64,000 bases of DNA, taken from contig NZ_JABBNI010000014.1 of assembly GCF_012926525.1 (NCBI RefSeq), forward strand, positions 186,001 to 250,000, in the 5' to 3' direction. Position 1 is the first letter of the stretch. Each line of letters starts with the position of its first letter. Positions 1 to 10,909 of this stretch are shown one piece after another. The position numbers and the translations under genes are program-made. This DNA is from Clostridium muellerianum (GTDB lineage: Bacteria > Bacillota > Clostridia > Clostridiales > Clostridiaceae). The notes below the pieces were generated by a model. It was not told the origin of the DNA. It saw nothing but the letters and a program-made list of their open reading frames with translations, and ran no database searches.

Positions 1-19
1 CATTTTACCAAACTCCTTT
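1..19 (-). promoter_or_regulatory. Start codon and ribosome binding site of a gene beyond the left edge
   Basis: Read on the minus strand, an AAAGGAG Shine-Dalgarno sequence (13-19) lies nine bases before an ATG at 3-1, so another minus-strand gene starts exactly at the window edge. It follows hfq and its terminator. In other clostridia lexA often lies near hfq, but nothing of the product is visible here, so no identity is assigned. Confidence 0.5.
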
Positions 20-200
20 AAATTTTTATGTATAAAGCAACCTCAATTAATAACAAGGTTACTTGAATGTAAAGATTAGAAATTAGTAATCAATTCACCT
101 GATAGTTACCTACAGCAATATTCCAACTAAATATAATTCATTGATGATTACTAGTTACTGGTTCCTTTTAACACATGTTTTATAATATCATATAAAAAAA

Positions 201-224
201 AAATAGGCAATAATCTGCCTATTT
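201..224 (-). terminator. Rho-independent terminator of the miaB-hfq operon
   Basis: A perfect 9-bp stem (AAATAGGCA / TGCCTATTT) with a 6-base loop lies directly after the hfq stop codon. On the minus strand it is followed by a run of nine T. It closes the five-gene operon. Confidence 0.85.
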
Positions 225-225
225 C

Positions 226-480
226 TTACTTTTCTTGTTGAGTTTCTTCACAAGGAATATTGTTAAATAAAATAGTTTTAGCAGGAGTAATAGTAGATAT
301 AGCATGTTTGTATATCATCATCTGCTTACCTTCACTATCAAGAACGACTGTAAAGCTATCAAATCCTTTAACATTACCTTTGAGCTGAAAACCATTAGTT
401 AAATGTATAGTAACTGCAGTTCTATTTTTTCTTGCGCCATTTAAAAATATATCTTGTAAATTGCTGGCTGTTTTACTCAT
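226..480 (-). CDS. hfq: RNA chaperone Hfq
   Basis: Hexameric Sm-like protein that binds small RNAs and U- or A-rich mRNA segments. The 84-residue product has an Sm1 region with NLQDIFLN near the N-terminus, then [18 protein letters not shown], and an Sm2 motif with YKHAISTI, which is the expected KHA-type signature. An upstream in-frame GTG at 489 sits only two bases from the GGAGGG ribosome binding site. The ATG at 480 has a ten-base spacing and is taken as the start. It is the last gene of the miaB-mutS-mutL-miaA-hfq operon, and the miaA-hfq adjacency is widely conserved. The C-terminal tail is short and acidic, as usual for Firmicutes Hfq. Confidence 0.95.
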   Translation of the reverse strand: MSKTASNLQDIFLNGARKNRTAVTIHLTNGFQLKGNVKGFDSFTVVLDSEGKQMMIYKHAISTITPAKTILFNNIPCEETQQEK

Positions 481-550
481 ATTATCCACACCCTCCGTTG
501 AAAGTTTTAATTTATATATTCTATAAATTATTATAAATTCCTTTTAATTA

Positions 551-1489
551 TTATAATTTCTTTAATGATGTAAAAATGTCAATTATATTATCTACAATTT
601 CATCTTCTTTCTCAAACTTATCTTTGTCTATCCATATAGCTCTTTTATCTTTTCTGAACCAAGTAAGCTGCCTTTTAGCATAGTTTCTACTACCCTTTTT
701 TATAGAGTAAATAGCTTCATCTAAAGAAATTTTATTATCTAGATAATATAAAATTTCTTTATAACCTATACCTTTCATTGACTGCATATCAGATGAATAT
801 CCCATAGCTTTTAACTTTTTAACTTCTTCTATCAGTCCATTTTCAAGCATTATGTCTACCCTTTTGTTTATTCTTTCATAAAGCTTTTCTCTATCCATAG
901 TAAGTACAAAGTAATAAACATTATAAGGTATATCATAAATATCATTTTCCAAATTAAACTCACTTATAGTTTTACCCGTAAGTTTATAAACCTCAAGTGC
1001 TCTTACAACTCTTTTTAAATCATTAGGATATAATCTATTAAAAGATTCAATATCTACTTCTTTAAGTAAGCTATGTACATATTCTTTTCCTTCTGTTTCT
1101 GCTAAATGATGAAGGTAGTTTCTATATTCATAATCTGTAGATGCTTCAGTGAAATCATAATTGTAAATCAAGGAATTAATATATAATCCAGTACCTCCCA
1201 CTAACATAGGCAATTTATTTTTACTGCTTATATAATCTATTTTTTCTTCAACCATCTTTTTGTATTCAGAAACATTAAAATTTATATTAGGTTCTATTAT
1301 ATCTATAAGATGGTGAGGTATATTTTGCATTTCTTCTTTTGTAACTTTTGCAGAACCTATATCCATGTATTTATATATCTGCATAGAATCTGCAGATATT
1401 ACTTCTCCATTTAATCTTTGCGCAAGTTTTATAGATATATCAGTTTTTCCTACAGCAGTAGGCCCTGCCAGTATAAATAAATCTTTCAT
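551..1489 (-). CDS. miaA: tRNA dimethylallyltransferase MiaA
   Basis: Transfers a dimethylallyl group to N6 of A37 in tRNAs reading U-starting codons. MiaB, encoded by the first gene of this operon, then methylthiolates the product. The 312-residue protein has the P-loop GPTAVGKT near residue 10, [15 protein letters not shown] (about 35-50), [10 protein letters not shown] (about 98-107) and the C-terminal RQLTWFRKD motif. The length matches the family. The start ATG follows AGGGGGATTTT. It sits 72 bp after mutL and 70 bp before hfq with no terminator seen, so it is probably cotranscribed. Confidence 0.96.
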   Translation of the reverse strand: MKDLFILAGPTAVGKTDISIKLAQRLNGEVISADSMQIYKYMDIGSAKVTKEEMQNIPHHLIDIIEPNINFNVSEYKKMVEEKIDYISSKNKLPMLVGGTGLYINSLIYNYDFTEASTDYEYRNYLHHLAETEGKEYVHSLLKEVDIESFNRLYPNDLKRVVRALEVYKLTGKTISEFNLENDIYDIPYNVYYFVLTMDREKLYERINKRVDIMLENGLIEEVKKLKAMGYSSDMQSMKGIGYKEILYYLDNKISLDEAIYSIKKGSRNYAKRQLTWFRKDKRAIWIDKDKFEKEDEIVDNIIDIFTSLKKL

Positions 1490-1561
1490 AAAATCCCCCT
1501 TTTCCCTTGGATGTTATCTTGCTAACAAATTTATATAAAAAGCTTTAAATTTCTAAATAGT

Positions 1562-3466
1562 TTACTGTATTCTTTTGAATTTTTTTTCTAGTTCGTTTAG
1601 AGTAATTTTTATTATAGTAGGTCTGCCATGGGGACAATTAAATGGATCATTAATAAATCTTAACTCTTCTACTAAAGCATCCATTTCTATATTAGATAAA
1701 TTATCATTAGCCTTTATTGCTGCTTTGCAGGCAAGTTTAGCTATAGCATTATATTTTACTTCCCAAGTTTCACCAGAGCCCATATTTTTAAGATTTTCCA
1801 ATATATCCGTAAACAAATTTTTTATATCAGGCTTACCTAATACTAAAGGTACCTCTCTTATACTTATTGTATTATCGCCAAAAACTTCTATATTAAAACC
1901 TACTTTAGAAAAAGTTTCTTTATTATCTGCATAATACATAAAATCTTCATGATACAATTCAATAATTACAGGAGTTATTAAAATTTGAGCTACTATATTA
2001 TTTTCCTTAATACTTTTTTTATATTGTTCAAATAGTATTTTTTCATGAGCAGCATGTTGATCTATAAGATACAGCGTATCCATATATTGAGCTAATATGT
2101 ATGTACTATGAAATTGGCCTATTATATTTAGCTTTGGAAATTTAGGTTCAACTTTAATAGGATTAACTTCAATTTGGCTGCAGACATTCTCTTTACTATA
2201 AGTCTTATCTATTTTTAATAATTCACTATTTTCTTTGCATAATTGAAAATCTTCATTACGTTCTATCGGATGTTTTTCTCCATAATCTTTATAACAATTA
2301 GACCTTTCGATATTATAAGTATCTTCATGTTTTGATTTTAAATCTATAGGAAGCTGTATTAGTTCTTTTTTATTTTCTACTTTATCTTTTAATAGTCCCC
2401 CTTTAGCATTATTGTCATCTGGCACAGAAGATAAATCATTATTAATTTCCTCGGGGAATATATTGAAGGAGTCCTTAAGACTATCTCTTAATGCCTTATG
2501 TACAGTATCAAAGGTAATTTTGAAAATTTCCCTATCATCCCTAAATTTTATTTCGGATTTAGTAGGATGAACATTTACATCTATGTATTCAGGAAATATG
2601 TCTAGAAATAATACAAAAAAAGGATACTTATTTATCATCAAAAAGGATTTAAATGCATTCTCCACTGCTGCAGTTATTAGTTTATTTTTTATATACCTTT
2701 TATTTACAAATATACTTTCATTATTTCTACTTCCTCTGCTTATTTCAGAATTACCAATATATCCGTATATAGACATTATATCCGTATGTCTCTCAAAATT
2801 TATTATATTATCACATGTAGATTTTCCGTATACACACCTTATAGTGTCTACTAAGTTTCCTGTTCCATAAGTAGTAAGTACTTTTTTACCATTATTAATG
2901 AGTTTAAAAGAAATGTCACTATGAGCTAAAGCTAATCTATTTAATATATCTGTTATATAGGCAGATTCCCTACTTGAAGACTTTAAAAACTTTTGCCTAG
3001 CAGGAACATTAAAAAATATATCATTAACTTCTATGGTAGTTCCTAAATTGCAGGCTGCATCTTCAATATGATTTATATTACCTCCGGTTATTGAAATTTC
3101 TTTTCCAAAATCAAATTCTTTTATTTTACTTCTTAAAATAGTATTTGAAACAGAAGCAATACTTGCTAAAGCCTCACCTCTAAATCCCATAGTATTTATG
3201 TTATAAATATCTTCTATATTTTTTATTTTACTTGTAGCATGTGGCATAAAAACTTTTTCGATATCATCTGGATGAATACCTTCTCCATCATCTAAAACCT
3301 TAATAGTTTTTTGTCCACCATCTGTTGTTTCTACAGTTATATTTTTAGCTCCTGAATCTATACTATTTTCAACTAACTCTTTTACTACTGAAAAAGGTCT
3401 TTCAACTACTTCTCCTGCTGCTATTTTATTAGATGTTTCTAAATCTAGTACATTTACTCTTTTCAA
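1562..3466 (-). CDS. mutL: DNA mismatch repair protein MutL
   Basis: GHKL ATPase that links MutS mismatch recognition to strand incision. The N-terminal ATPase motifs are visible: [24 protein letters not shown] and [10 protein letters not shown]. The C-terminal domain has the endonuclease motif [12 protein letters not shown], which fits the DQHA(x)2E(x)4E pattern, plus ACKAAIKA and CPHGRP, so this is an incision-competent MutL as expected for a bacterium without MutH. The linker between (about residues 340-440) is low-complexity and charged. The start is a TTG preceded by GAAGGTGATATT. The gene follows mutS by 119 bp. Confidence 0.96.
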   Translation of the reverse strand: MKRVNVLDLETSNKIAAGEVVERPFSVVKELVENSIDSGAKNITVETTDGGQKTIKVLDDGEGIHPDDIEKVFMPHATSKIKNIEDIYNINTMGFRGEALASIASVSNTILRSKIKEFDFGKEISITGGNINHIEDAACNLGTTIEVNDIFFNVPARQKFLKSSSRESAYITDILNRLALAHSDISFKLINNGKKVLTTYGTGNLVDTIRCVYGKSTCDNIINFERHTDIMSIYGYIGNSEISRGSRNNESIFVNKRYIKNKLITAAVENAFKSFLMINKYPFFVLFLDIFPEYIDVNVHPTKSEIKFRDDREIFKITFDTVHKALRDSLKDSFNIFPEEINNDLSSVPDDNNAKGGLLKDKVENKKELIQLPIDLKSKHEDTYNIERSNCYKDYGEKHPIERNEDFQLCKENSELLKIDKTYSKENVCSQIEVNPIKVEPKFPKLNIIGQFHSTYILAQYMDTLYLIDQHAAHEKILFEQYKKSIKENNIVAQILITPVIIELYHEDFMYYADNKETFSKVGFNIEVFGDNTISIREVPLVLGKPDIKNLFTDILENLKNMGSGETWEVKYNAIAKLACKAAIKANDNLSNIEMDALVEELRFINDPFNCPHGRPTIIKITLNELEKKFKRIQ

Positions 3467-3585
3467 AATATCACCTTCATAATCTATATAACTTAAAAAT
3501 AAGTAACTAAATACTGGTTACTTATTTCTAATATTTTAATTTCAAAAAGTATTTTATTTATTAAAGTGTCCTTATCTCACAATAC

Positions 3586-6300
3586 TTAATTTAGATCCTT
3601 TGCTTTTTTTATTATATCATAAAGCTTATTAAATCCATCCATAGGTGTCATACTTAATACGTCAAGAGAACTTATTTCTTTTATTAAATTTTCTTTTTCT
3701 ATATCAGAAAATCCCATTTGAAGTGGCACACTTTTATCTTCTGTAATGGCTAAACTATCATTTTTTAACTTTTCATCAGATGATACATCTTCATTAATAC
3801 TATAGTATTCTTTTTGAGACTTTGATATATTTTTTTCAGTTATTTCAACATTGCTATCTATAATTTCACGAACATCTATATCACTACTTTTTTCATTTTC
3901 AATTGATTTTAGTATTTCCTTAGCTCTCTCTATAACTTCATCAGGAAGACCTGCCAACTTTGCTACTTCTATGCCATAGGATTGATCAGCACCGCCTTTT
4001 ATAATTTTACGCAAGAACACAATATCGCTACCTATTTCTTTTACTGATACAGAATAGTTTTTAACCCCTGATAAAATGTCTTCCAATTTAGTAAGCTCAT
4101 GGTAATGGGTAGCAAACAATGTTTTGCATTTAAGCTTTTTGTTGTTACAAATATATTCTATTACAGACCAAGCTATACTAAGACCATCATAAGTACTGGT
4201 TCCTCTTCCTACCTCATCTAATAATATTAAACTTTTATTTGTAGCATTTTTTAATATATTTGATACTTCCCACATTTCAACCATAAAAGTACTTTTACCT
4301 GCAGCTAGATCATCAGAAGCGCCTATTCTTGTAAATATTTTATCACAAACTGATATTACTGCCTTTTTAGCAGGAACAAAACTTCCTATTTGAGCCATAA
4401 TCACAATCAATGCTACTTGCCTCATATAAGTAGATTTTCCTGCCATATTAGGACCTGTTATGATTAAGAGCTGTTCATCAGAAGTATTTATAACAGTATC
4501 ATTTGATATAAAGCTTCCTGAAGGTATCATTTTTTCTACTACAGGATGTCTTCCCTCTTCAATATAAATATCTTCCTTACTGTTGATTTCTGGTTTACAA
4601 TAGTTGTTCTCTAAAGCTATAGTAGAAAGCGAACTTAAACAATCTATTTCAGATATAATTTTTGCAGTTTCCTGCATTCTGCCTACTTGCTTTTCTATTT
4701 TATCTCTTACATCAATAAAAATGTCATATTCCAAATTAATAAGCTTTTCTTCTGATCCAAGTATTTTATCTTCCATTTCTTTAAGACTAGGAGTTATATA
4801 TCTTTCCGCATTAGCTAAAGTTTGTTTTCTTATATACCTTCCTTCTGGAATAGAACTTAAATTAGTTTTAGTTACTTCAATATAGTATCCGAAAACTTTG
4901 TTGTATCCAACTTTTAGGGATTTAATACCTGTAATTTCTCTTTCACTGTTTTCAAGAGAAGCAATCCAATCCTTGCCATGTGCTTTAGCTAATTTTAATT
5001 CATCAACTTCTTCATTATAACCTTCTTTTATAAGATTACCTTCCTTTAAAGATATAGAAGGATTATCTATTATAGCCTTATCTAATATTTCATATATATC
5101 CTGCAATTCATCTAATTTAATACTCATATTATGTAAAAGAGTAGTTTTAAAATTTGAAAGTACTTTTTTAATAATTGGTATTTTTTTAATTGAACCTTTA
5201 AGGGATATCAATTCCTTTGCATTGACATTTTTAGAAGATATTTTTCCAACTAATCTTTCTATATCATAAATTTCTTTTAAAGCTTCTTTTAAATCTTCAT
5301 GAATAGTTAAATTATTTAATAATTCTTCTACGGAATCAATTCTAAGTTTTATTGCACTTTTATTTATCAAAGGTTGTTCTATCCATTTTCTAAGTTGCCT
5401 TCCGCCCATAGCGGTATTAGTTCTATCCATTACCCATAAAAGAGATCCTTTTTTGCTTTTATCCCTTAAAGTTTCAGTTAATTCTAAGTTTCTTCTAGAA
5501 TTTATATCTATTGCCATATAATCTACTACATTATAATAGTTAAAACAATTAATATGAGATAATTGAGTTTTTTGAGTTTCAACAACATACTTTAAAAGAC
5601 CACTTGAACATTTAACTAAAACTTCATTATAATCTTCTTCTTTAAATCCACTAAATTGTTTACTTAATAGCTCTTTTGCATTTAAGGTGAAAAAATCTTG
5701 AGAAAGACTTGTAAATGATGCACTAAATCTTTCTTTTATATCGTTTTGTATTTTTTCATCTAAATCCTCTTGTATTAATATTTCTTTAGGAGAATATTTA
5801 GAAATTTCATCCAGCAAAGTTGCTAGGTTGAATTTCATATCTGTACAATTAAATTCGCCTGTAGATATATCTGCAAAGCATAAAGCACATATATTTTTTT
5901 CTTTTTCCAAATATAAAGTCATTATATAGTTATTTTTATTATCTTCTAGAAAAGAGGCATCTGTATATGTACCTGGTGTAATTACCTTTATAATACCCCT
6001 TTTAACAATTCCCTTAGCTTGTGATGGATCCTCTAATTGCTCACAAATGGCTACTTTATAACCTTTGTTTATTAATCTACTTATATAACTATTAGCAGCA
6101 TGGTAAGGTATTCCGCACATTGGCGCTCTCTTTTCTAATCCACAATCTCTACCTGTAAGTACAAGTTCTAATTCTTTAGAAGCTATTTCTGCATCTTGAA
6201 AAAACATTTCATAAAAATCACCTAACCTAAAAAAAAGTATGCAATCCTTACATCCTTCTTTAGCATCTAAATATTGCTGCATCATTGGAGTTAATCCCAA
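3586..6300 (-). CDS. mutS: DNA mismatch repair protein MutS
   Basis: Mismatch-recognition ATPase. The mismatch-binding Phe-x-Glu lies in GDFYEMFF near the N-terminus. The ATPase has Walker [10 protein letters not shown] and Walker [17 protein letters not shown], followed by the C-terminal clamp-binding/dimer region. The open frame extends upstream, but a TTG at 6300 has AGGAGG at an eight-base spacing and gives the family-typical N-terminus [11 protein letters not shown], so it is taken as the start (904 residues). miaB stops 54 bp upstream, with a hairpin in the gap. It forms a repair pair with MutL. Confidence 0.96.
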   Translation of the reverse strand: MGLTPMMQQYLDAKEGCKDCILFFRLGDFYEMFFQDAEIASKELELVLTGRDCGLEKRAPMCGIPYHAANSYISRLINKGYKVAICEQLEDPSQAKGIVKRGIIKVITPGTYTDASFLEDNKNNYIMTLYLEKEKNICALCFADISTGEFNCTDMKFNLATLLDEISKYSPKEILIQEDLDEKIQNDIKERFSASFTSLSQDFFTLNAKELLSKQFSGFKEEDYNEVLVKCSSGLLKYVVETQKTQLSHINCFNYYNVVDYMAIDINSRRNLELTETLRDKSKKGSLLWVMDRTNTAMGGRQLRKWIEQPLINKSAIKLRIDSVEELLNNLTIHEDLKEALKEIYDIERLVGKISSKNVNAKELISLKGSIKKIPIIKKVLSNFKTTLLHNMSIKLDELQDIYEILDKAIIDNPSISLKEGNLIKEGYNEEVDELKLAKAHGKDWIASLENSEREITGIKSLKVGYNKVFGYYIEVTKTNLSSIPEGRYIRKQTLANAERYITPSLKEMEDKILGSEEKLINLEYDIFIDVRDKIEKQVGRMQETAKIISEIDCLSSLSTIALENNYCKPEINSKEDIYIEEGRHPVVEKMIPSGSFISNDTVINTSDEQLLIITGPNMAGKSTYMRQVALIVIMAQIGSFVPAKKAVISVCDKIFTRIGASDDLAAGKSTFMVEMWEVSNILKNATNKSLILLDEVGRGTSTYDGLSIAWSVIEYICNNKKLKCKTLFATHYHELTKLEDILSGVKNYSVSVKEIGSDIVFLRKIIKGGADQSYGIEVAKLAGLPDEVIERAKEILKSIENEKSSDIDVREIIDSNVEITEKNISKSQKEYYSINEDVSSDEKLKNDSLAITEDKSVPLQMGFSDIEKENLIKEISSLDVLSMTPMDGFNKLYDIIKKAKDLN

Positions 6301-6323
6301 ATCAAAAACCTCCTTTAAACCAT

Positions 6324-6353
6324 GTGGCAAGGGAAATACTATCCCCTTGCCAC
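6324..6353 (-). other. Intercistronic hairpin between miaB and mutS
   Basis: A 10-bp perfect stem (GTGGCAAGGG / CCCTTGCCAC) lies between the miaB stop codon and the mutS ribosome binding site. It has no T-run after it on the minus strand, so it is not a classic terminator. It may stabilise a processed 3' end or modulate the ratio of miaB to mutS expression; that is inference. Confidence 0.6.
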
Positions 6354-6354
6354 T

Positions 6355-7701
6355 TTAAATTTCTTCACCTATTAATGAAAATGAATTTGCTTTAACAATT
6401 TTAACTTTAACAAGTTTTCCTATATTATCTTTGCTACCAGAGAAATTAACAAGTTTGCCTGTTCTTGTTCTTCCAGTTAATTTAGTATCATCATTTTTGC
6501 TAAAATCTTCAACTAAAATTTCTTCAATTCTACCTTCATACTTTTTATTATTTTTAGCACTAGAAGCATTGATTATTTCTACTAACCTATTAAATCTTTC
6601 ATGCTTCACATCTTCATCTATTTGTTCTTCCATTTCATCTGCAGGAGTTCCTTTCCTCCTTGAATATATAAAAGTAAATGCAGAATCATATTGTACTTCT
6701 CTTGCTAAACTTAAAGTTTCTTCAAAATCTTCTTCTGTTTCTCCTGGGAAACCTACTATAATATCTGTAGTTATAGATACATCAGGTATAGTTTCTCTTA
6801 TTCTTCGTACTAAATCAAGGTACTGTTCTTTTGTGTAATGTCTATTCATCTTTTTTAATATCCTGCTTGATCCTGATTGTACAGGTAAATGCACTTGTTC
6901 ACATACATTATCACACTGAGCAATAGCATCTAATACATCCTGTGTAAAATCCTTAGGATGTGGAGTCATAAATTTAATTCTTTGTAATCCCTCTATTTCA
7001 TTTATTCTTTTTAAAAGATCTGCAAAGCTTAATTTAGGCTCTAAATCCTTACCGTAAGAATTAACATTTTGTCCAAGTAAAGTGATTTCTTTATAACCTT
7101 TTGATATCAAATCTTTTATTTCATTTTCTATATCTTCAGGTCTTCTGCTTCTTTCTCTTCCTCTTACAAAAGGTACTATGCAATAAGTGCAAAAATTATT
7201 GCATCCATACATTATAGTAACGAAAGCTTTAACATCACTTTTTCTATCTATTGGAAGTCCTTCAACAATGCCATCTTCCTTATTTTGAATTTCAATTATG
7301 GATTTCCCTTCTTGCTTTACTCTATTCAAATATTCCGGAAATTTATATGCATTATGAGTTCCAAATATAATATCAACAAATGGAAATCTTTTTACTATGT
7401 CTTTTGCCATTCCTTCCTGCTGCATCATGCATCCGCATATTGCTATAATCAAATCAGGCTTTTTATCCTTGAGCTTTTTTAGTGCACCAAGATTACCATA
7501 TACCTTTAATTCAGCGTTTTCTCTTACGCAGCAAGTATTAAATATTATTAAATCGGAATCTTCTTTTACTTGAGTTCTTTCATATCCTATCTTTTTTAGC
7601 ATACCTGATAACTTTTCTGAATCCTCTTCATTCATTTGACAGCCCCAAGTTTCTATAAAAAACAGTTTGCTTTTTTCTCTAATTTTTAATTCATTATTCA
7701 A
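6355..7701 (-). CDS. miaB: tRNA-2-methylthio-N6-dimethylallyladenosine synthase MiaB
   Basis: Radical-SAM methylthiotransferase acting on i6A37 tRNA made by MiaA. The 448-residue protein has an N-terminal UPF0004 domain with conserved Cys residues ([24 protein letters not shown]), a radical-SAM CNNFCTYC motif near residue 160, and a C-terminal TRAM-like domain. The start is TTG with GAGGTG six bases upstream. It is the first gene of the operon. miaB and miaA, two consecutive steps of one tRNA modification, flank mutSL. Confidence 0.96.
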   Translation of the reverse strand: MNNELKIREKSKLFFIETWGCQMNEEDSEKLSGMLKKIGYERTQVKEDSDLIIFNTCCVRENAELKVYGNLGALKKLKDKKPDLIIAICGCMMQQEGMAKDIVKRFPFVDIIFGTHNAYKFPEYLNRVKQEGKSIIEIQNKEDGIVEGLPIDRKSDVKAFVTIMYGCNNFCTYCIVPFVRGRERSRRPEDIENEIKDLISKGYKEITLLGQNVNSYGKDLEPKLSFADLLKRINEIEGLQRIKFMTPHPKDFTQDVLDAIAQCDNVCEQVHLPVQSGSSRILKKMNRHYTKEQYLDLVRRIRETIPDVSITTDIIVGFPGETEEDFEETLSLAREVQYDSAFTFIYSRRKGTPADEMEEQIDEDVKHERFNRLVEIINASSAKNNKKYEGRIEEILVEDFSKNDDTKLTGRTRTGKLVNFSGSKDNIGKLVKVKIVKANSFSLIGEEI

Positions 7702-8181
7702 TTACTTCACCTCTAACTTAAGCGACTTATTTCGTTGTTGTATACTTAACCTTTTACATTATACTATACTTTTTTACTAATATCTATTTTATATTACTAA
7801 AAAATGTTGACTTCTATAAATACTACTTAATTACTAATTCAATTTTATATTGTTGAATTTTTCTTAACTTTAAATGTTTTGTATAAATAAATTGCATTAT
7901 AGTATAATATGCAAATCATGTAGTTAAATCATACTATATTAAAGAAAGTTATATGTTTTATAAATCATCATTGATATAATGAATCAAAAATTGTATTATT
8001 ACTATAATTATTGTTATTTAAATTTGAATGAAAAGGTTTTGAATTTACTAAATTTTAAATTAATTATAATATCTGCTCAAATATTCATGCAATTATCTAT
8101 TAATAAAAAGGACTTTTTAGTTTTTTGTAGAATACATATTATTGTAAACAGTAATAATATATAATTTTCGGAGGGATTTTT
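7702..8181. other. Divergent intergenic region between miaB and an aminotransferase gene
   Basis: A very AT-rich 480-bp region. It must hold the promoters for both the miaB operon and the rightward aminotransferase gene. A TATAAT-like -10 for miaB is visible at 7758-7763, but no good -35 lies at 17 bp. A 61-codon open frame on the plus strand (7979-8164) is Tyr/Asn/Ile-rich and lacks a ribosome binding site; I do not believe it. No repeat or structured RNA seen. Confidence 0.5.
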
Positions 8182-9366
8182 ATGGATATACGTTTTTCAG
8201 AGAGAGCTAAAGGTTTGAAGGCATCAGAAATTAGAGAGCTTTTAAAATTGACAGAAATGCCTGAAATTATTTCTTTCGCTGGTGGATTACCTGCTCCAGA
8301 ATTGTTTCCTGTTAAGGAAATGGAAGGAATCATGCAAAAAGTTTTGGAAAGGGATGGAAAACTAGCTTTACAATATAGTTCTACAGAAGGTTTTAAACCT
8401 CTAAGAGAAATAATCGCTAAACAAAGAATGACTCCTGCAAAGGTAAATGTTACTGCTGATAATATAACTATGACAACAGGCTCACAGCAAGCAATAGAAT
8501 TTTCAGCTAAAATCTTTGTAAATGAAGGCGATGTAGTTATTTGTGAAAGTCCTAGTTATTTAGGTGCTCTTAATGCATTTGCAGCATATAGACCAAAATT
8601 TGTTGAAATATCTATGGATGATCATGGTATGATAATGGAAGATTTAGAAAAAGCATTAAAAGCAAATCCTAATGCAAAAATGATATACACCATACCTGAT
8701 TTTCAAAATCCAAGTGGAATAACTATGACAGATGACAGAAGGAAAAGAGTTGCTGAATTAGCTGCAGAATATAAAATACCAGTAATTGAAGATAATCCAT
8801 ATGGTGATCTTATATATGAAGGTACAAGACATCCATCAATAAAAAGCTTTGATAAAGAAGGATGGGTTATTTACCTTGGAACATTTTCAAAGAATTTCTG
8901 TCCAGGCTTAAGATTAGGTTGGGTATGTGCTTCACCTGAAATACTAGAAAAATATATAATAGTAAAACAAGGCGCAGATTTACAATGCAGTACTTTGGAT
9001 CAAAGAGCAACAGCCTTATTTATGGAAACTTATAATTTAGATGAACATATTGAAAGTATTAAAAATGTCTATGGAAAGCGTAGAACTTTAATGCTTGAAA
9101 GCATGGATAAATACTTTCCAAAGGGAGTAATTCATACTAATCCTTATGGAGGATTATTTACATGGGTTAAATTAAAGGAAGGTCTTGATGCTAAAGAAAT
9201 ATTAAAAGAAGCTTTAAAAGAAAATGTAGCTTTTGTTCCTGGTGGCTCATTCTTCCCTAATGGCAGTCATCCAAATTACTTTAGATTAAATTATTCATGT
9301 ATGCCGGATGAAAAAATAATAGAAGGTGTTAAAAGATTAGCAAAAGTTCTTGCTAAATATTACTAA
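8182..9366 (+). CDS. PLP-dependent aminotransferase, class I/II (LysN/MocR-like fold)
   Basis: Fold-type I aminotransferase of 394 residues. It begins with the family-typical NPxIIxFAxGxP-like stretch (EIISFAGGLPAPELFP) and contains TTGSQQAIEF, the NPSGITM cofactor-pocket region, the GTFSKNFCPGLRLGW segment with the Schiff-base lysine, and a late substrate-binding Arg in YFRLNYS. The sequence resembles 2-aminoadipate, aromatic or branched-chain aminotransferases; the substrate cannot be set from sequence alone. The ribosome binding site is GGAGGGATTTTT. A second, unrelated-subfamily aminotransferase gene follows 300 bp downstream, so the pair may serve amino-acid fermentation or nitrogen metabolism with the nearby gdhA. 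Confidence 0.88.
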   Translation: MDIRFSERAKGLKASEIRELLKLTEMPEIISFAGGLPAPELFPVKEMEGIMQKVLERDGKLALQYSSTEGFKPLREIIAKQRMTPAKVNVTADNITMTTGSQQAIEFSAKIFVNEGDVVICESPSYLGALNAFAAYRPKFVEISMDDHGMIMEDLEKALKANPNAKMIYTIPDFQNPSGITMTDDRRKRVAELAAEYKIPVIEDNPYGDLIYEGTRHPSIKSFDKEGWVIYLGTFSKNFCPGLRLGWVCASPEILEKYIIVKQGADLQCSTLDQRATALFMETYNLDEHIESIKNVYGKRRTLMLESMDKYFPKGVIHTNPYGGLFTWVKLKEGLDAKEILKEALKENVAFVPGGSFFPNGSHPNYFRLNYSCMPDEKIIEGVKRLAKVLAKYY

Positions 9367-9435
9367 AATATCTATAAATTTAGCTAAATAAAACCCTTTT
9401 TTTAGGGCAAACTACACCTAAAAGGAGGGACTATT

Positions 9436-9594
9436 ATGCATGATATGAAGCAATCAGATGAATTTGAAAAAAATAAGGATTTAATAAGATGTGAATGTAT
9501 TGGAGATAGAAATTATTTTCAACAAATACAATATGAATCCATGTTTCAATTAAAATCAAATCATGTTCCAATTGAAACTATAATAAAATTATAG
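9436..9594 (+). CDS. Small hypothetical protein, 52 residues
   Basis: A 52-codon frame starts at an ATG with a strong AAAGGAGGGA ribosome binding site five bases upstream. It ends with TAG. The product is polar and contains one Cys pair (RCECIG), with no signal or membrane segment. It lies between the two aminotransferase genes on the same strand and could be cotranscribed with either. I do not recognise a family. The ribosome binding site and codon use like its neighbours support it being real. Confidence 0.6.
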   Translation: MHDMKQSDEFEKNKDLIRCECIGDRNYFQQIQYESMFQLKSNHVPIETIIKL

Positions 9595-9663
9595 TTAGAT
9601 TAAAAATAGATTTTTATCTATTTAAATATTATGTATTTATATTACGAATGGGGGTTATATAAA

Positions 9664-10857
9664 ATGAAATTGTCAAACAGAATACTGGATATGCAATTTT
9701 CACCAATCCGTAAATTGGCTCCTTATGCTACAGAAGCAAAAAAAAGAGGAACTAAGGTTTATCATCTTAATATTGGTCAGCCTGATGTTTTAACTCCAGA
9801 TCCTTTCTTTAAAGCTATTGCAAACTTTAAAGAAGATGTTTTAAAGTATACTGAATCACAAGGAATGGATGCTCTTCAAGAAAGCTTTATAGAATATTAT
9901 AAAAAATGGGGAACTGAATTCACTAAGGATCAACTATATATAACTAATGGTGGTAGTGAAGCTATAATGCTAGTGTTCCAAGCTATTTGTGATGCTGGTG
10001 ATGAAATAGTAGTGCCTGAACCATTCTATACTAACTATACTGGGTTTGCTCAAATAGCAGGTGCTAAAACAGTTCCTTTCTTAACGAAGGCCGAAGAAGG
10101 ATTCCATCTCCCTTCAAAAGAAGAAATAGTAAGTAAAATTAGTGAAAAAACAAAAGCTATAATGATTTCAAATCCTGGAAATCCTACAGGTGTTGTATAT
10201 ACTAAAGAAGAGTTAAGAATGCTTGGAGATATAGTAAAAGAACATGATTTATTCTTAATTGCTGATGAAGTTTATAGAGAATTTGTATATGATGGATTAC
10301 AATATACATCAACTTTAACAATGACAGACATATTGGATAGATTAATTGTTGTAGACAGTATATCAAAACGTTATAGTGCTTGTGGAGCAAGAATTGGATT
10401 AGTAGCTTCTAAAAATAAAGATTTAATGTTTAATATAATGAAGTTATGCCAAACAAGACTTTGCGTTCCTACTGTAGAGCAAATTGGTGCAGCAGCATTA
10501 AAAGACACTCCTGAAAGTTACTTTACTGAGACAAGAGCTGAATATCAAAGGAGAAGAGACATAATGATGGAGGGCTTAGAAAACATTCCTGGAGTAATAT
10601 GTAAAAAACCAACAGGTGCATTTTACATAGTAGCTAAATTACCTGTTGAAGATGCTGAAGACTTTGCTAAATATCTTTTAACTGATTTTAGTCATGATGG
10701 TAAAACCGTAATGGTAGCTCCTGCAGGTGGCTTCTACGGAACTCCTGGACGAGGAAAAGATGAGATAAGATTATCTTACTGTTTAAACTGCGAATCATTA
10801 AAAGATGCTATGAATCTATTAAAAATTGCCATAGAAGAATATAAAAAGACTCATTAG
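9664..10857 (+). CDS. Pyridoxal-dependent aminotransferase, aspartate aminotransferase family
   Basis: Class I aminotransferase (AAT-I gamma type) of 397 residues. Visible marks are HLNIGQPDV near the N-terminus, TNGGSEAIM, SNPGNPTGVVY, the ADEVYREFVYDG segment, and SISKRYSACGARIG, which carries the PLP lysine. Aspartate is the likely but unproven substrate. An in-frame ATG at 9631 has no ribosome binding site. The ATG at 9664 has GGGGG nine bases upstream and is chosen. Transcription ends at the 18-bp hairpin just downstream. Confidence 0.9.
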   Translation: MKLSNRILDMQFSPIRKLAPYATEAKKRGTKVYHLNIGQPDVLTPDPFFKAIANFKEDVLKYTESQGMDALQESFIEYYKKWGTEFTKDQLYITNGGSEAIMLVFQAICDAGDEIVVPEPFYTNYTGFAQIAGAKTVPFLTKAEEGFHLPSKEEIVSKISEKTKAIMISNPGNPTGVVYTKEELRMLGDIVKEHDLFLIADEVYREFVYDGLQYTSTLTMTDILDRLIVVDSISKRYSACGARIGLVASKNKDLMFNIMKLCQTRLCVPTVEQIGAAALKDTPESYFTETRAEYQRRRDIMMEGLENIPGVICKKPTGAFYIVAKLPVEDAEDFAKYLLTDFSHDGKTVMVAPAGGFYGTPGRGKDEIRLSYCLNCESLKDAMNLLKIAIEEYKKTH

Positions 10858-10868
10858 TATATTAAATT

Positions 10869-10909
10869 AAAAGTAAGTTTCATGTTGTTAAAACATGAAA
10901 CTTACTTTT
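10869..10909. terminator. Bidirectional terminator between aminotransferase and GNAT genes
   Basis: A perfect 18-bp inverted repeat (arms 10869-10886 and 10892-10909, loop GTTAA) has T-rich tails in both directions. It terminates the rightward aminotransferase gene. Its right arm overlaps the stop codon of the converging GNAT gene, so one hairpin serves both. Confidence 0.9.

Noticed and set aside
170-180. AACACATGTTT as a possible LexA-type box before the gene at the left edge
   Set aside because: Only one weak match to AAC-N4-GTT, common in AT-rich DNA, and the identity of the edge gene is unknown.
1575-2870. Plus-strand open frames within mutL and similar antisense frames in mutS, miaB, POR, sbcC and moaC
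   Set aside because: They lie opposite strong, motif-supported genes, lack ribosome binding sites and show hydrophobic compositions typical of antisense shadows.
7979-8164. 61-codon plus-strand open frame
   Set aside because: No ribosome binding site, extreme Tyr/Asn/Ile composition typical of AT-rich noncoding DNA, and it runs into the aminotransferase leader.
9380-9410. CCC/GGG mini-stem around a run of T after the first aminotransferase gene
   Set aside because: A three-pair stem is too weak to call a terminator.
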